From: Brucella anthropi ATCC 49188
Lineage (GTDB): Bacteria > Pseudomonadota > Alphaproteobacteria > Rhizobiales > Rhizobiaceae
Assembly: GCF_000017405.1 (NCBI RefSeq)
Contig: NC_009669.1
Location: 62,001 to 126,000 of the forward strand
DNA length: 64,000 nt
Direction of reading: 5' to 3'
Of the stretch, positions 43,181 through 51,657 are shown one piece after another. Under the pieces are notes generated by a model that saw nothing but the letters and a program-made list of their open reading frames with translations, was not told where the DNA came from and did not search any database. Every line of letters begins with the position of its first letter. Within the stretch, counting starts at the first letter, position 1. A program made the translations under genes and the position numbers.

Positions 43181-43627
43181 ATGAATCAGAACGCACTTCT
43201 CGCACTGGCAGCAAGCGCCGGCATCGCTGTTGGCGCGGGCGGTACTTGGTTTGTAGTCTCCAACGCTTCGAGCAACGCAACAGCCATTGCAAAAGCCGAT
43301 ATCGTTGCAGCGATCAACGCCGACCCTACACTTTGTCCCGTTCCCGATGAGCCAGCGGCGAGCGCCAAGCTCGATGTGCCAACTCAAGCTGAAGCATTGC
43401 TTGCCGTGAGGAAGCTGGAAGAAAAAAATCCGCTATTGTGGGATAGGAGTGAACTTGAAAAGCTTTCCGTCTCACTAGCGAATTGTTGGCCTGTTGACGG
43501 TGCCAACGGCATGGTCGAGTGCGTTACTAACGTCAAAAAAAATCCGTCAGCGCAAACTATTGCGAGGACGGTTGGATTTGCCAAAGATCAATCATCCGGC
43601 GAATGGATTGCGACAGACCGCAAATAG
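43181..43627 (+). CDS. hypothetical exported protein, 148 aa
   Basis: 148 residues with a hydrophobic N-terminus (LLALAASAGIAVGAGGTWFVV) that is either a signal peptide or an anchor, and a soluble remainder with three Cys. AAGGAGCT precedes the start by a few bases. Last gene of the operon from 40378, closed by the hairpin at 43630. No family is recognised. Confidence 0.6.
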   Translation: MNQNALLALAASAGIAVGAGGTWFVVSNASSNATAIAKADIVAAINADPTLCPVPDEPAASAKLDVPTQAEALLAVRKLEEKNPLLWDRSELEKLSVSLANCWPVDGANGMVECVTNVKKNPSAQTIARTVGFAKDQSSGEWIATDRK

Positions 43628-43629
43628 AT

Positions 43630-43649
43630 GAAGCCCGCTAGCGGGCTTC
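43630..43649. terminator. 20-bp perfect palindrome between convergent genes
   Basis: GAAGCCCGCTAGCGGGCTTC, 2 bp after one stop and 8 bp before the convergent gene's end. It lacks a long T-run but is well placed to terminate both directions. Confidence 0.65.
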
Positions 43650-43657
43650 CAAAGCAA

Positions 43658-43918
43658 TCAAATATTCTTATCGACGCTTTTCAAAACTGACGCCATTTCG
43701 CCCTGTGCGAGCGTAATCCGCCCGGAGATAAGAGAAGCGGCGAGATAGACCAGTTTGCCTATAGCGTCATCCACATCTTGCGGCTCATAATCAACGATCC
43801 GGCGCGGGTCCGCTGCCAGTGATGACAGTTCCAGCAGGCGTTTAGTCGGGCCAGCTTCGCTTAGGTCAACGACGCTGCTTTCATCCCGCCAGTCCAACGC
43901 ATTTCCGATTGCATCCAT
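43658..43918 (-). CDS. small hypothetical protein, paralogue A
   Basis: 86-residue protein. The C-terminal two thirds (RLLELSSL ... VDDAIGKLVYLAASLISGRITLAQGEM ... VLKSVDKN) closely match the C-terminus of the protein at 48163-48486. Predicted all-helical, no known family. The two copies face the same way and flank the RcgA-RcgR-FadL cassette. Confidence 0.6.
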   Translation of the reverse strand: MDAIGNALDWRDESSVVDLSEAGPTKRLLELSSLAADPRRIVDYEPQDVDDAIGKLVYLAASLISGRITLAQGEMASVLKSVDKNI

Positions 43919-44196
43919 GATGGCCTCCGAAAGTCATTTTCAGAACATGGGTGAGAATTATAAGTGCAAATCCCTATACCAATCCCCGGCGTACGATATT
44001 AGAAAGCAGGATCTTCAGTAGAACTGCATTTCTAGATGACTCTTACTAGCCGACGCTTAGTTTCCCTCCTCCATGCACCAGTTTTCTGACGAAACAGTCA
44101 TTCCAAAATCCAAATGATAAAAACGTTGATTAAGGTATATCGCACGATAGGATACGAAACACTGCGAAGCGAAACGAAATCTGAGCCGATAAGCGA
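43919..44196. other. intergenic region before the rcgA-like gene
   Basis: 278 bp with no credible frame; presumably contains divergent promoters for paralogue A and the RcgA-like operon. I could not assign a clear promoter or regulator box. Confidence 0.4.
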
Positions 44197-45780
44197 TTGA
44201 TTAAGAACGGAAAGTTTTTTCTCCCCCCACCGAATGACGGGAGCGATTTCAAGGAATTGTTCAAGCGCATCGTCGCTGCCGGAGCTGGTCGCCCGCTCGG
44301 CAAGGATAACTTTCCTGCAGGCCCGTGGACGCCCGAACTTCTCGCGCAAGCCATAACTCTCGTCGATCCCAAGCGGACCGGCGTGGATCTTCGAACGGTG
44401 CAGCTCTGGTTTCAGGAGAACGAGAAAGGAATTAGTGCTACCAACATCGGTTTGCTGGCCAGAGTTTTGAGTTGCGGTGATATGGCGGCCACAAGCGAAT
44501 GGGTTATAGAGCTCAGTGCTTCTCAATCCCGCTTAGTCGCCAAACGACGCGAACTGAAGAAGGCCGATCGCGTTACACCGTCGCAGCCGACCGAAGACGC
44601 CGCCGAAATTGGACCCGCGTATGTAAAACCGCTAGACGTGGGCCATAAGCAAGGCGAGCGGCGAACTCTTGCCAGGCGCACGGAGGAGTTATTCAGCGAA
44701 GGATCTCCGCTGAATCTGTCTGCTTCGGTTTTTGCTGGAATGTCGGCGCTCGGATTCCTGTCGTTCATCATAGGCATTCACAACGTAAAATTCACTCGTA
44801 CCGATGGCGTTATCAAGCAGGTTGGATTCCTTTGGGCGGCTAACTGGACGTTTGTGTTCATGGTTTTCCTACCGCTCTTCCTCGCTTTCGTGTTCGAACT
44901 GGTGAATTCATGGAAGCACGAAAAACGGAGAACGCTCATCGATGGCGCACTCGCGGACAGCGACCGAGGATGGCCGCGAATTATTGACGCGTCATTGGGT
45001 TCATTCTGGGCTGTTTTCCTAATTTGCTTGTTGTTTGCAGGTGTTTTTCAGTGGATCGGTGTCTGTTTGATGCCTCTCCTCTACGGAGGAGGTAATTACG
45101 CAACGGATTGGGGCACTATCGCGATAGTTCGTCCTGAAATCGTAACGAGACCTGTTGCGATCATTTTTACAGCGCTCGCCTACTTGTATATGTGCCTATC
45201 CTTTTATCTCTTTTTCGCCGGTCTCATCCTGATTTATTCGGTCATCAATGACTTATCGAAAATCCGCGATGCTGCAAAATTGCAGACCAACTCCGGCTGG
45301 AGCAATCCAAGCGAGACTGGCTTTTGGGTCATGCTGTGGGTATTCCGCTGCACGGTCTTAGGCTTGCTTATCGCTACCGTTATGAAGCTGCAGAGCTCTT
45401 ATCTGGCCTCAAATGGCACGAGTATCGTTGCCTGGGTAATTAGCGATCTTTCATCGATCTTATACGAGCGTCCAGAGGCGCAAAGCCGCATTAGCTATAG
45501 AATGCCTACGCACTACAGCAGCCTGCTTATCGCCATATCGACCAGTTTTGTCTTTATATATGGAGTGATCCGCGCAGGGGCCGGAAATCATTTCAAAGTG
45601 TCATTGTGGAAAATGACCGCGGTTGTGGCGCTTCTATTCGCAAGCTATTTATCTATCGACGCGTTTTCCGGCTTTACGGTGCTGATGTTTGCCGGGCTCT
45701 TAATCGCTATTTATGGCTTATTTGATCCGGCTTTTGGGCCCCGGCGTGCGAGTGAGGTAAGTAATCAAAGTGTTTCATAG
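44197..45780 (+). CDS. RcgA-like multi-spanning membrane protein
   Basis: 527 residues: a soluble N-terminal part (about 150 residues, WFQENEKGISATNIGLLARVL resembling a regulatory or HTH-like segment) followed by about eight membrane helices (for example FAGMSALGFLSFIIGI, FVFMVFLPLFLAFVFEL, FLICLLFAGVFQWIGVCLM, VLMFAGLLIAIYGL). Architecture and pairing with the adjacent hydrolase match the RcgA family of putative transporters described for conjugative rhizobial plasmids, recalled from the literature. TTG 44197 is the only start after the upstream in-frame stop. It overlaps the hydrolase by 11 bp. Confidence 0.7.
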   Translation: MIKNGKFFLPPPNDGSDFKELFKRIVAAGAGRPLGKDNFPAGPWTPELLAQAITLVDPKRTGVDLRTVQLWFQENEKGISATNIGLLARVLSCGDMAATSEWVIELSASQSRLVAKRRELKKADRVTPSQPTEDAAEIGPAYVKPLDVGHKQGERRTLARRTEELFSEGSPLNLSASVFAGMSALGFLSFIIGIHNVKFTRTDGVIKQVGFLWAANWTFVFMVFLPLFLAFVFELVNSWKHEKRRTLIDGALADSDRGWPRIIDASLGSFWAVFLICLLFAGVFQWIGVCLMPLLYGGGNYATDWGTIAIVRPEIVTRPVAIIFTALAYLYMCLSFYLFFAGLILIYSVINDLSKIRDAAKLQTNSGWSNPSETGFWVMLWVFRCTVLGLLIATVMKLQSSYLASNGTSIVAWVISDLSSILYERPEAQSRISYRMPTHYSSLLIAISTSFVFIYGVIRAGAGNHFKVSLWKMTAVVALLFASYLSIDAFSGFTVLMFAGLLIAIYGLFDPAFGPRRASEVSNQSVS

Positions 45781-46795
45781 TTGGCTTGATCAATGGGATG
45801 AGAAACGGGCACGACGCGGAGAAGATGCTAAAAAAGCAACAGCCGTTACTCTGGACGCAGAACGTGCGTTTCCGGGCTCTGCAAATGTTACCAATCTCGA
45901 GGAATTCTGCCAGCTCGGGGTGCAGGCCGCAGCTACGCCATCGTTCTTCAGAGCGCCGCTCGGCAACGATAATGATTTCGAGCGGGCAGGCGATTTTCTC
46001 AAATTTCCATCTGACATTTTGACAGACGTTGAGGAAAATAACCTGGTCTGGTCGAAGATCACCGATAGCGGCTCGCGGGACAAGGCACTGGTGATATTTC
46101 ATCATTGGAACGCACGATCCCGCAACCGACAAATAGCGGGTTACTTGTCCAAAAGGGGCATCACGGTCGTTGAGATTGCTATGCCCTATCACTTCGAACG
46201 CAGCCGTCCGGGGTCCCACTATGCTGATTATATGCTTAGCGCGAATCTCGGTCGAACGGTTCAGTCGCTACGGCAGGCCGTGTGGGATGGACAGAAGCTC
46301 ATCCGCTGGCTCAAAAGCGAAGGGTATCAAGAAATCTCCGTACTCGGAATGAGCCTCGGTTCGTGGGTCGCAGGATTGGTAGCAGCCCATGACGCCAACG
46401 TTAAGAAAGCCTCGCTGTTTCTCACAGCCGGTAGTCTTGCCGGTATGGTTTGGACCGGGCGCGCAACGCGAGCCATACGCGAGAGCTTTGAGCCTACAAT
46501 AGACCTGTCTCATCTGCACAGGGCTTGGGCACCGCTCGATCTGGGAAATTACGCCTACAGTCTCGCCCGACCGGCATTGGATATTCAGATTGTTTTGGCC
46601 AAAAGAGACAAGGTTGTACTGCAAGAATTGTCAATTGCTCTGTTGGAAAGTCTGAATAATGCTGGCGTAAATCCGAATGTTCTGCAATTAAACTGTGGTC
46701 ACTATTCACTTGCCATTCCGCCGTACATTTTAGTCGCCGGAGTAAATCTAAAACGGTTTTTGTCGCAGTCTGGCAGTCTAGATCGTCGGACGTGA
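45770..46795 (+). CDS. RcgR-like alpha/beta hydrolase (putative quorum-lactone hydrolase)
   Basis: 341 residues, soluble alpha/beta hydrolase. Nucleophile elbow GMSLGS near residue 195, an Asp in LAKRDKVV near 280, and a His in LNCGHYS near 310 form a complete triad; an oxyanion-region IFHHWN precedes. GTG start overlapping the RcgA-like gene indicates coupling. The RcgR family is annotated as a putative quorum lactone hydrolase; enzyme activity is not shown here. Substrate inferred. Confidence 0.7.
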   Translation: MFHSWLDQWDEKRARRGEDAKKATAVTLDAERAFPGSANVTNLEEFCQLGVQAAATPSFFRAPLGNDNDFERAGDFLKFPSDILTDVEENNLVWSKITDSGSRDKALVIFHHWNARSRNRQIAGYLSKRGITVVEIAMPYHFERSRPGSHYADYMLSANLGRTVQSLRQAVWDGQKLIRWLKSEGYQEISVLGMSLGSWVAGLVAAHDANVKKASLFLTAGSLAGMVWTGRATRAIRESFEPTIDLSHLHRAWAPLDLGNYAYSLARPALDIQIVLAKRDKVVLQELSIALLESLNNAGVNPNVLQLNCGHYSLAIPPYILVAGVNLKRFLSQSGSLDRRT

Positions 46796-46882
46796 CCTAG
46801 ACTTTGATAATATTCATTATCAAGGGCAGGGGGCTTGTCCTATTCAAAGGGGATAACTTTCACCATTCTCGGAGGGGAATTA

Positions 46883-48121
46883 ATGGTCAAACTGCCTTTG
46901 AAGGCCCTGTTTTGCGCCAGCTGCGCTATTATCGCATCCGCTGGACAGGTCTACGCCGGTGGATTGGAACGTGGCGGTTATAATATCGATCTGCTGTTTA
47001 ATCCGGATCGGTTCGCTACCGAAGCGACCACCATCTACGTCATGCCAAACCGAAAATTGAACAATGTCAAGGATAGCAGCCCATGGGATGGTCCTGTCGG
47101 TGGGGGACGAACCGACGGTGTTAAGGAATCTGAGGCTTATTGGGTTCCTCGTATCGGTCTCAAGGTCGGTATCACCGATTCCCTTGATTGCCTTCTCGAC
47201 TATTCGCAGCCATGGGGCGCACATACAAATCCCGGTCGAAACTGGGCTGGCGCCAACGATAACACCGAAACAAAAATGAACAGCGATGGCTATTCCGGAA
47301 CCTGTTCTTATAAATTCGACGTCAGCGAGAAGGCCCAGCTTCGGCTTATCGGCGGCGTGTTTTACCAAGCAATGGACGGTTTCAAGGAGCAACTGGTAGC
47401 CCCAATTCCTACTAATCCGTTTGGCTGGAACGGAATCGGTCGGTTAACCCTCGAAGCCGACGGATGGGGATGGCGCAGCGGCGTTGCATATGAAATCCCG
47501 GAATACTCATTAAGAGCCAGCCTCGTTTATAATTCCGAGGTCAAGCTTGATGAGATCACCGGAACGCTCAATCTCAAGGGTCTTCCGCCAGGAGCTGGCG
47601 GCAATCCGCTCGCAGGCGGATCATGGGACGTGAACGGATCCGCCAAACTTCCACAGTCCGTTGAATTGAAAATGCAGTCGGGAATTGCGCCGGGGTGGCT
47701 CGCCTTTGGCTCGCTTAAATGGACCGATTGGAGCGTACTGCAGGATATACCGTTTTATTATAAGGGCGTGCGGGCAACGTCACTGGACTTGCTCTATCGC
47801 GACGGCTGGACGGTATCGGCAGGCATAGGCCATAAATTCAACGACGAGTGGAGCGGTGCGGTCCAGATCTCGTGGGATCGCGGCACGTCTACCACGATCG
47901 GCAACCAGACTGATACCTGGACGCTAGCAGGAGGAGCATCCTACACGCCAAATGAACGCGTTGAACTCCGGGTCGGCGGATTGATAGGGGTGCTTACCGG
48001 CGGTGAAGTTTCTAATGAGATCGTCAACCCCGCCACAGGCCGACCGTATCTGGATGCATCGTACGATTTTGATGATGATATCGTTTCTGCATTGACCGTC
48101 TCATTGAAGGTAAAAATATAG
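46883..48121 (+). CDS. FadL/OmpP1-type outer-membrane channel
   Basis: 412-residue exported beta-barrel protein. Signal peptide (ALFCASCAIIASAGQVYAGG). A GLERGGYNIDLLFNPDRFATEATTIYVMPNRKL N-terminal plug and repeated amphipathic strands (WRSGVAYEIPEYSLRASLVYNSEV, WLAFGSLKWTDWSVLQDIPF) are typical of FadL/TodX channels for hydrophobic compounds. ATG 46883 has GGAGGGG upstream. It follows the hydrolase by 87 bp and is closed by a terminator. It probably imports a long-chain hydrophobic substrate for the adjacent hydrolase. Confidence 0.85.
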   Translation: MVKLPLKALFCASCAIIASAGQVYAGGLERGGYNIDLLFNPDRFATEATTIYVMPNRKLNNVKDSSPWDGPVGGGRTDGVKESEAYWVPRIGLKVGITDSLDCLLDYSQPWGAHTNPGRNWAGANDNTETKMNSDGYSGTCSYKFDVSEKAQLRLIGGVFYQAMDGFKEQLVAPIPTNPFGWNGIGRLTLEADGWGWRSGVAYEIPEYSLRASLVYNSEVKLDEITGTLNLKGLPPGAGGNPLAGGSWDVNGSAKLPQSVELKMQSGIAPGWLAFGSLKWTDWSVLQDIPFYYKGVRATSLDLLYRDGWTVSAGIGHKFNDEWSGAVQISWDRGTSTTIGNQTDTWTLAGGASYTPNERVELRVGGLIGVLTGGEVSNEIVNPATGRPYLDASYDFDDDIVSALTVSLKVKI

Positions 48122-48131
48122 GTGATAAAAT

Positions 48132-48155
48132 GCCCGCCACTGAGCGGGCTTTTTT
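48132..48155 (+). terminator. terminator of the rcgA-rcgR-fadL operon
   Basis: GCCCGC / GCGGGC stem with a 6-nt loop followed by TTTTTT, 10 bp after the FadL stop. Confidence 0.85.
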
Positions 48156-48162
48156 GCAATTC

Positions 48163-48486
48163 TTAATCCAAGTTCTCGACGCTCTTCAACACCCTTTTCA
48201 TCTCGTCCTTTGCCAGCGTCGTTCGACCGGAAATCAGAAAAGCGGCGATATAGACCAGCTTATCGATCGCGTCAGCGACATTTCCCGGCCTGTAGTCTAT
48301 GACCACGCTCCGCGCGTTCGTTTCGGCGGCCGCCAGCTCCAGAAGCCGTCTTGCATGCTCGGCATCGAAAAGATCAACCCTGTTCTCGCCAGCGCCCCGC
48401 TGATCCTTTCTCTTTCCAACAGCCTGCATGTGGGCATCCGTAGCCACCACGAGCCTGACAGGCATTTCCTCGCCACTTTTTACCAT
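48163..48486 (-). CDS. small hypothetical protein, paralogue B
   Basis: 107 residues if ATG 48486 (GGAGAG upstream) is used; the frame is open further but those codons are proline/glycine-rich leader. N-terminal half (MPVRLVVATDAHMQAVGKRKD) is unique; the C-terminal ARRLLELAAAE ... VADAIDKLVYIAAFLISGRTTLAKDEMKRVLKSVEN is paralogous to the gene at 43658-43918. Function unknown. Confidence 0.6.
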   Translation of the reverse strand: MVKSGEEMPVRLVVATDAHMQAVGKRKDQRGAGENRVDLFDAEHARRLLELAAAETNARSVVIDYRPGNVADAIDKLVYIAAFLISGRTTLAKDEMKRVLKSVENLD

Positions 48487-48905
48487 TTCGCTCTCCATTT
48501 TCCCTTTTCCCGCGAAGCGGTCTTGCTCTTGCCCATGGGGCAGGAGCCCCGCTCCTGCTCCTGCGGCGTCGCAAGTCAGACCGGGAGAGAGGGGGCAAGC
48601 AGCGGCGAAGAGTGGGCAAAGCCCGCCCTGCCTGATGGTGCGCAACGCGGTTGCACCTGAAATGGTGCGACCGACTTGCTGCATCGAAAGGTCGAGGCGA
48701 TGCTTGTGGGGAGAGAGGGCAGAGCCCTTTCTTCCTTTTATGATTGTGAATGAAGCAGTCGAGACTCTTTCACAACTTGTTTTAGTTGATAGTATGTTTT
48801 TGGAAGGGTTAATTATTATAATAATAAGTATTCAAACCATAAATGCCAAGTCAACGCATGCTTCGAGATATATTATCGGAGATTAATTTGTAGAGTTGCC
48901 GACTG
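48487..48905 (-). promoter_or_regulatory. leader of paralogue B with competing hairpins, then AT-rich spacer
   Basis: Holds an 8-bp perfect hairpin (GCAGGAGC 48540-48547 / GCTCCTGC 48551-48558) and, further up, three related arms: GGTGCGCAAC (48637), GGTTGCACC (48649) and GGTGCGACC (48664). The middle arm can pair with either neighbour. 48720-48905 is AT-rich and gene-free. Confidence 0.45.
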
Positions 48906-49595
48906 TCAGCTTTCAATTCGAATACTGGTCAAATTTGGAATATCTCTATTTTGCAGGTACGAAAGCACCATGTCTACCGCTTGTTCGCGTTGGTTGACAA
49001 TATGTTTCGAACTCTGAAAATCCTCGTCCAAGACAATCGAAAGCGTGTGCGTGTTCGAGAAATAGAAATACCCCAAAGCCGAAATCGAGACGTATAGATG
49101 TTTTAAATCGACGTTTTCTCTGAACAAACCCTGTTCTTGACCAATTTTAATAACGTTGCTGAGCTTTTCAAGGAGCGGTGTATACAGAAGTTTGATGCTG
49201 AGGGCTTGCTTCAAGAACCGTGCATTCTGTACGTTCTCGTGAGTCATCATCCTTACGATCTGCGGATTATTGGCAAACGTATTAAAGGTCGATTCGACAA
49301 GTTTCCGCATGGAATTCACGGGATCATTCTCATCGAGGTCGATCTCGTGTTGGGACGCACGAAGCCGCTCATATGTATGTGACAGGCTGGCTATGTATAG
49401 CTCATCCTTGCTTGTGAAGTATTTGTAGATGAGACTTTTGTTCGTTTGAGATTGCTCGGCAATCGCGTCAATGCGCGCGCCATCAAATCCCCGCTCGGTA
49501 AACTCGTCGATAGCGCACTCAATGATGTGCTGTTGCGTCCGGCGCGGATCGCGAATTCTCTTCTTTTTGGCTCCCACCTCGGTCTCGATACGCAT
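48906..49595 (-). CDS. TetR-family transcriptional regulator
   Basis: 229 residues with an N-terminal TetR HTH (HIIECAIDEFTERGFDGARIDAIAEQSQTNKSLIYKYFTSKDELY) and a helical ligand-binding domain. ATG 49595 has AGGG upstream; a TTG 54 bp earlier is unlikely. Divergent from the ABC transporter/hydantoinase operon and hence its probable repressor, with the palindrome at 49807-49834 as the likely operator. Ligand unknown. Confidence 0.9.
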   Translation of the reverse strand: MRIETEVGAKKKRIRDPRRTQQHIIECAIDEFTERGFDGARIDAIAEQSQTNKSLIYKYFTSKDELYIASLSHTYERLRASQHEIDLDENDPVNSMRKLVESTFNTFANNPQIVRMMTHENVQNARFLKQALSIKLLYTPLLEKLSNVIKIGQEQGLFRENVDLKHLYVSISALGYFYFSNTHTLSIVLDEDFQSSKHIVNQREQAVDMVLSYLQNRDIPNLTSIRIES

Positions 49596-49806
49596 TCCCT
49601 GATCCAATACGTTGTGAATGCCCAGTGAACAGGGCTTCGAAACAAACAATTAATCCGAAACCAAGCCGCCACGCAAATCGCTAGATCTTGCGCGGGGTTG
49701 GTGCCGTTTCGCCAGTTAAGTTGCTGATCTCACTACATAACCGAACTAACTGCACGTCCTCCACAAAAATTCTGTTGACTCATTCCGACAAAGGGACTAG
49801 CTCTCT

Positions 49807-49834
49807 CGTTAATAAACTAAATAGTTCTATAACG
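49807..49834. promoter_or_regulatory. candidate TetR operator
   Basis: 28-bp interrupted palindrome: CGTTA ... AACTA-AA-TAGTT ... TAACG, with both arm pairs matching exactly around one centre. It lies 20 bp before the start of the first transporter gene, where bound TetR would block transcription. Confidence 0.6.
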
Positions 49835-49853
49835 AACAAAAAGGGGTGCGTCA

Positions 49854-50861
49854 ATGAAACTGGGTGGGAATCCGTTGAAGATATCGCGCAGGGCCTTTCT
49901 CGGAGGTTCCATCGGAATGGTCGCTGCGCCTGCTATCGGTCGTGCGCAAGGCCTTCAGCCGTTGTCGGCGCGCATGGACTTCGCCCCCTGGGGCGTTCAG
50001 GCGGCTATGCATCTCTGTCAGGTTAAGGGCTGGTTCAAGGACGTCGGCCTTGAGGTCTATGTACAAGACGGCCGAGGTTCGGGCAACACGCTGCAGCTTG
50101 TAAATGCAGGCCAGGTCGACGTCGGACAGGTACAGTTGGGCCTCGTTCCGCAAGCGCGCGTCAAGAGTGCGCTAGTAAAAGGGATTGCCGGATTTGGTCG
50201 CGCCACTGACCTGGCCGCGGTTGTCGACCGTGATTCCGACTACAAAACGGTCGCCGATTTCAAAGGCAAGAGCATCGTCTGTTTCGCTGCAAGCCCATGG
50301 GCGCCTTTCATTGATTTCTGGCTCGCGCAGGGCGGCTTGGATCGCTCCACCGTGGAACTGCTTCTGGTTGATCCGGCCGCACTCTGGAGCACCTACACGA
50401 CACGCCGCGCGGATGCGATCCTCTCAACCGGACCGTCGATCATCCCTCCAGCGGAAGCCGTGCGACCGTCGAGAGGCATCCTGGCTAGCGATGCCGGCGT
50501 GAACTTTCCGAGCTATGGCCTGATTGCAAGCGACGCGACTATTTCAAAACGAGGTGATGCCCTCAAGGCTCTTGTGGCATCCCAGCAAAAGGCCTGGGCG
50601 TATCTACGCGATGGAAACGCGGCGGAAGGCGCGGAAGCCATGATTCAGCAGCGTCCGAATGCAAAACTGATCAAGGACGTGCTTGTCCGTCAGATCGAGA
50701 TGACCATCGAGACTTTTAATACCGAAGCTACCAAAGGCAAGCCGATTGGCTGGCAGGCCGAGGAAGACTGGAAGGCCGCTCTCGGCACAATGGAAAAGGC
50801 AAGCGCAATCCCGTCGGGCCTCGCGCTCTCTGACATTTTCACCAACGAATTCATCGGGTGA
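49854..50861 (+). CDS. ABC transporter substrate-binding protein, NitT/TauT type
   Basis: 335-residue periplasmic binding protein with a Tat-type signal (SRRAFLGG at residues 11-18) and an NMT1/SsuA-like fold (FAPWGVQAAMHLCQVKGWFKDVGLEV; GKSIVCFAASPWAPFIDFWLAQGG). The Tat signal suggests export in a folded state. Preceded by AAAAAGGGG. Likely imports the precursor degraded by HyuA/HyuB; the substrate is not predictable from sequence. Confidence 0.92.
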   Translation: MKLGGNPLKISRRAFLGGSIGMVAAPAIGRAQGLQPLSARMDFAPWGVQAAMHLCQVKGWFKDVGLEVYVQDGRGSGNTLQLVNAGQVDVGQVQLGLVPQARVKSALVKGIAGFGRATDLAAVVDRDSDYKTVADFKGKSIVCFAASPWAPFIDFWLAQGGLDRSTVELLLVDPAALWSTYTTRRADAILSTGPSIIPPAEAVRPSRGILASDAGVNFPSYGLIASDATISKRGDALKALVASQQKAWAYLRDGNAAEGAEAMIQQRPNAKLIKDVLVRQIEMTIETFNTEATKGKPIGWQAEEDWKAALGTMEKASAIPSGLALSDIFTNEFIG

Positions 50862-50868
50862 CGCCACG

Positions 50869-51657
50869 ATGCTTGATCAGGTCAGAGACAACTACATCCA
50901 GGTTGCCGACGTCGACAAGCGCTATGGCGGCAAAGAGGGTTTGCTCGTTCTAGAGAACATAAACCTCGACATAAAGAAGGGTGAATTCGTCAGTATCCTC
51001 GGTCCCAGCGGCTGCGGCAAAAGCACCTTGCTCAAGTGCATCGCCGGGCTGGAACCAATTTCCGGAGGTGGCATATCCACTCGCGGGCAGGTCATCAATG
51101 GTCCGCCGGACGGTCTTGGAATGGTGTTTCAGCGGGACATGCTCCTCGATTGGCGCACCATCCTCGAAAACGTTCTTTTCACGGTCGAAATCAAAGGCAA
51201 GGTAACTGCTGAGACGAAGACGCGGGCCAGCGCGCAACTCGCTCGCTTCGGTCTCGGCGGATATGAAAACAAGCGGCCATGGGAGTTGTCAGGTGGTATG
51301 CGCCAGAGAGCATCAATCTGTAGAGCCCTCCTGACAGATCCCGACATTCTCCTGATGGATGAACCGTTCGGAGCGCTTGACGCCATGACACGTGACGACC
51401 TCAACGTGGAGGTGGCGCGCATCTGGCAGGAGACGCACAAGACGATCCTCTTCATCACGCACAGCATCAGCGAAGCAGTTTTCCTCTCGGATCGCGTGGT
51501 GATCCTTGATCGGCATCCCGGGCGGATCGTGGAAATCCTCGATATCGACCTCCCACGTCCACGCGAACTGTTAGTGCGGGAGACCCCGGAATTTGGCCGT
51601 TATAGCGGTCACATCCGCCAGGTGTTCACGAAGCTGGGGATTTTCAAGAATGCGTGA
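50869..51657 (+). CDS. ABC transporter ATPase, NitT/TauT type
   Basis: 262 residues: Walker A LGPSGCGKSTLLK, Q-loop VFQRDMLLDW, signature ELSGGMRQRASI, Walker B ILLMDEPFGALD, His switch FITHSI. Family SsuB/TauB. It energises the adjacent permease. ATG 50869 follows the binding-protein stop by 7 bp; the permease starts inside its last codons. Confidence 0.95.
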   Translation: MLDQVRDNYIQVADVDKRYGGKEGLLVLENINLDIKKGEFVSILGPSGCGKSTLLKCIAGLEPISGGGISTRGQVINGPPDGLGMVFQRDMLLDWRTILENVLFTVEIKGKVTAETKTRASAQLARFGLGGYENKRPWELSGGMRQRASICRALLTDPDILLMDEPFGALDAMTRDDLNVEVARIWQETHKTILFITHSISEAVFLSDRVVILDRHPGRIVEILDIDLPRPRELLVRETPEFGRYSGHIRQVFTKLGIFKNA

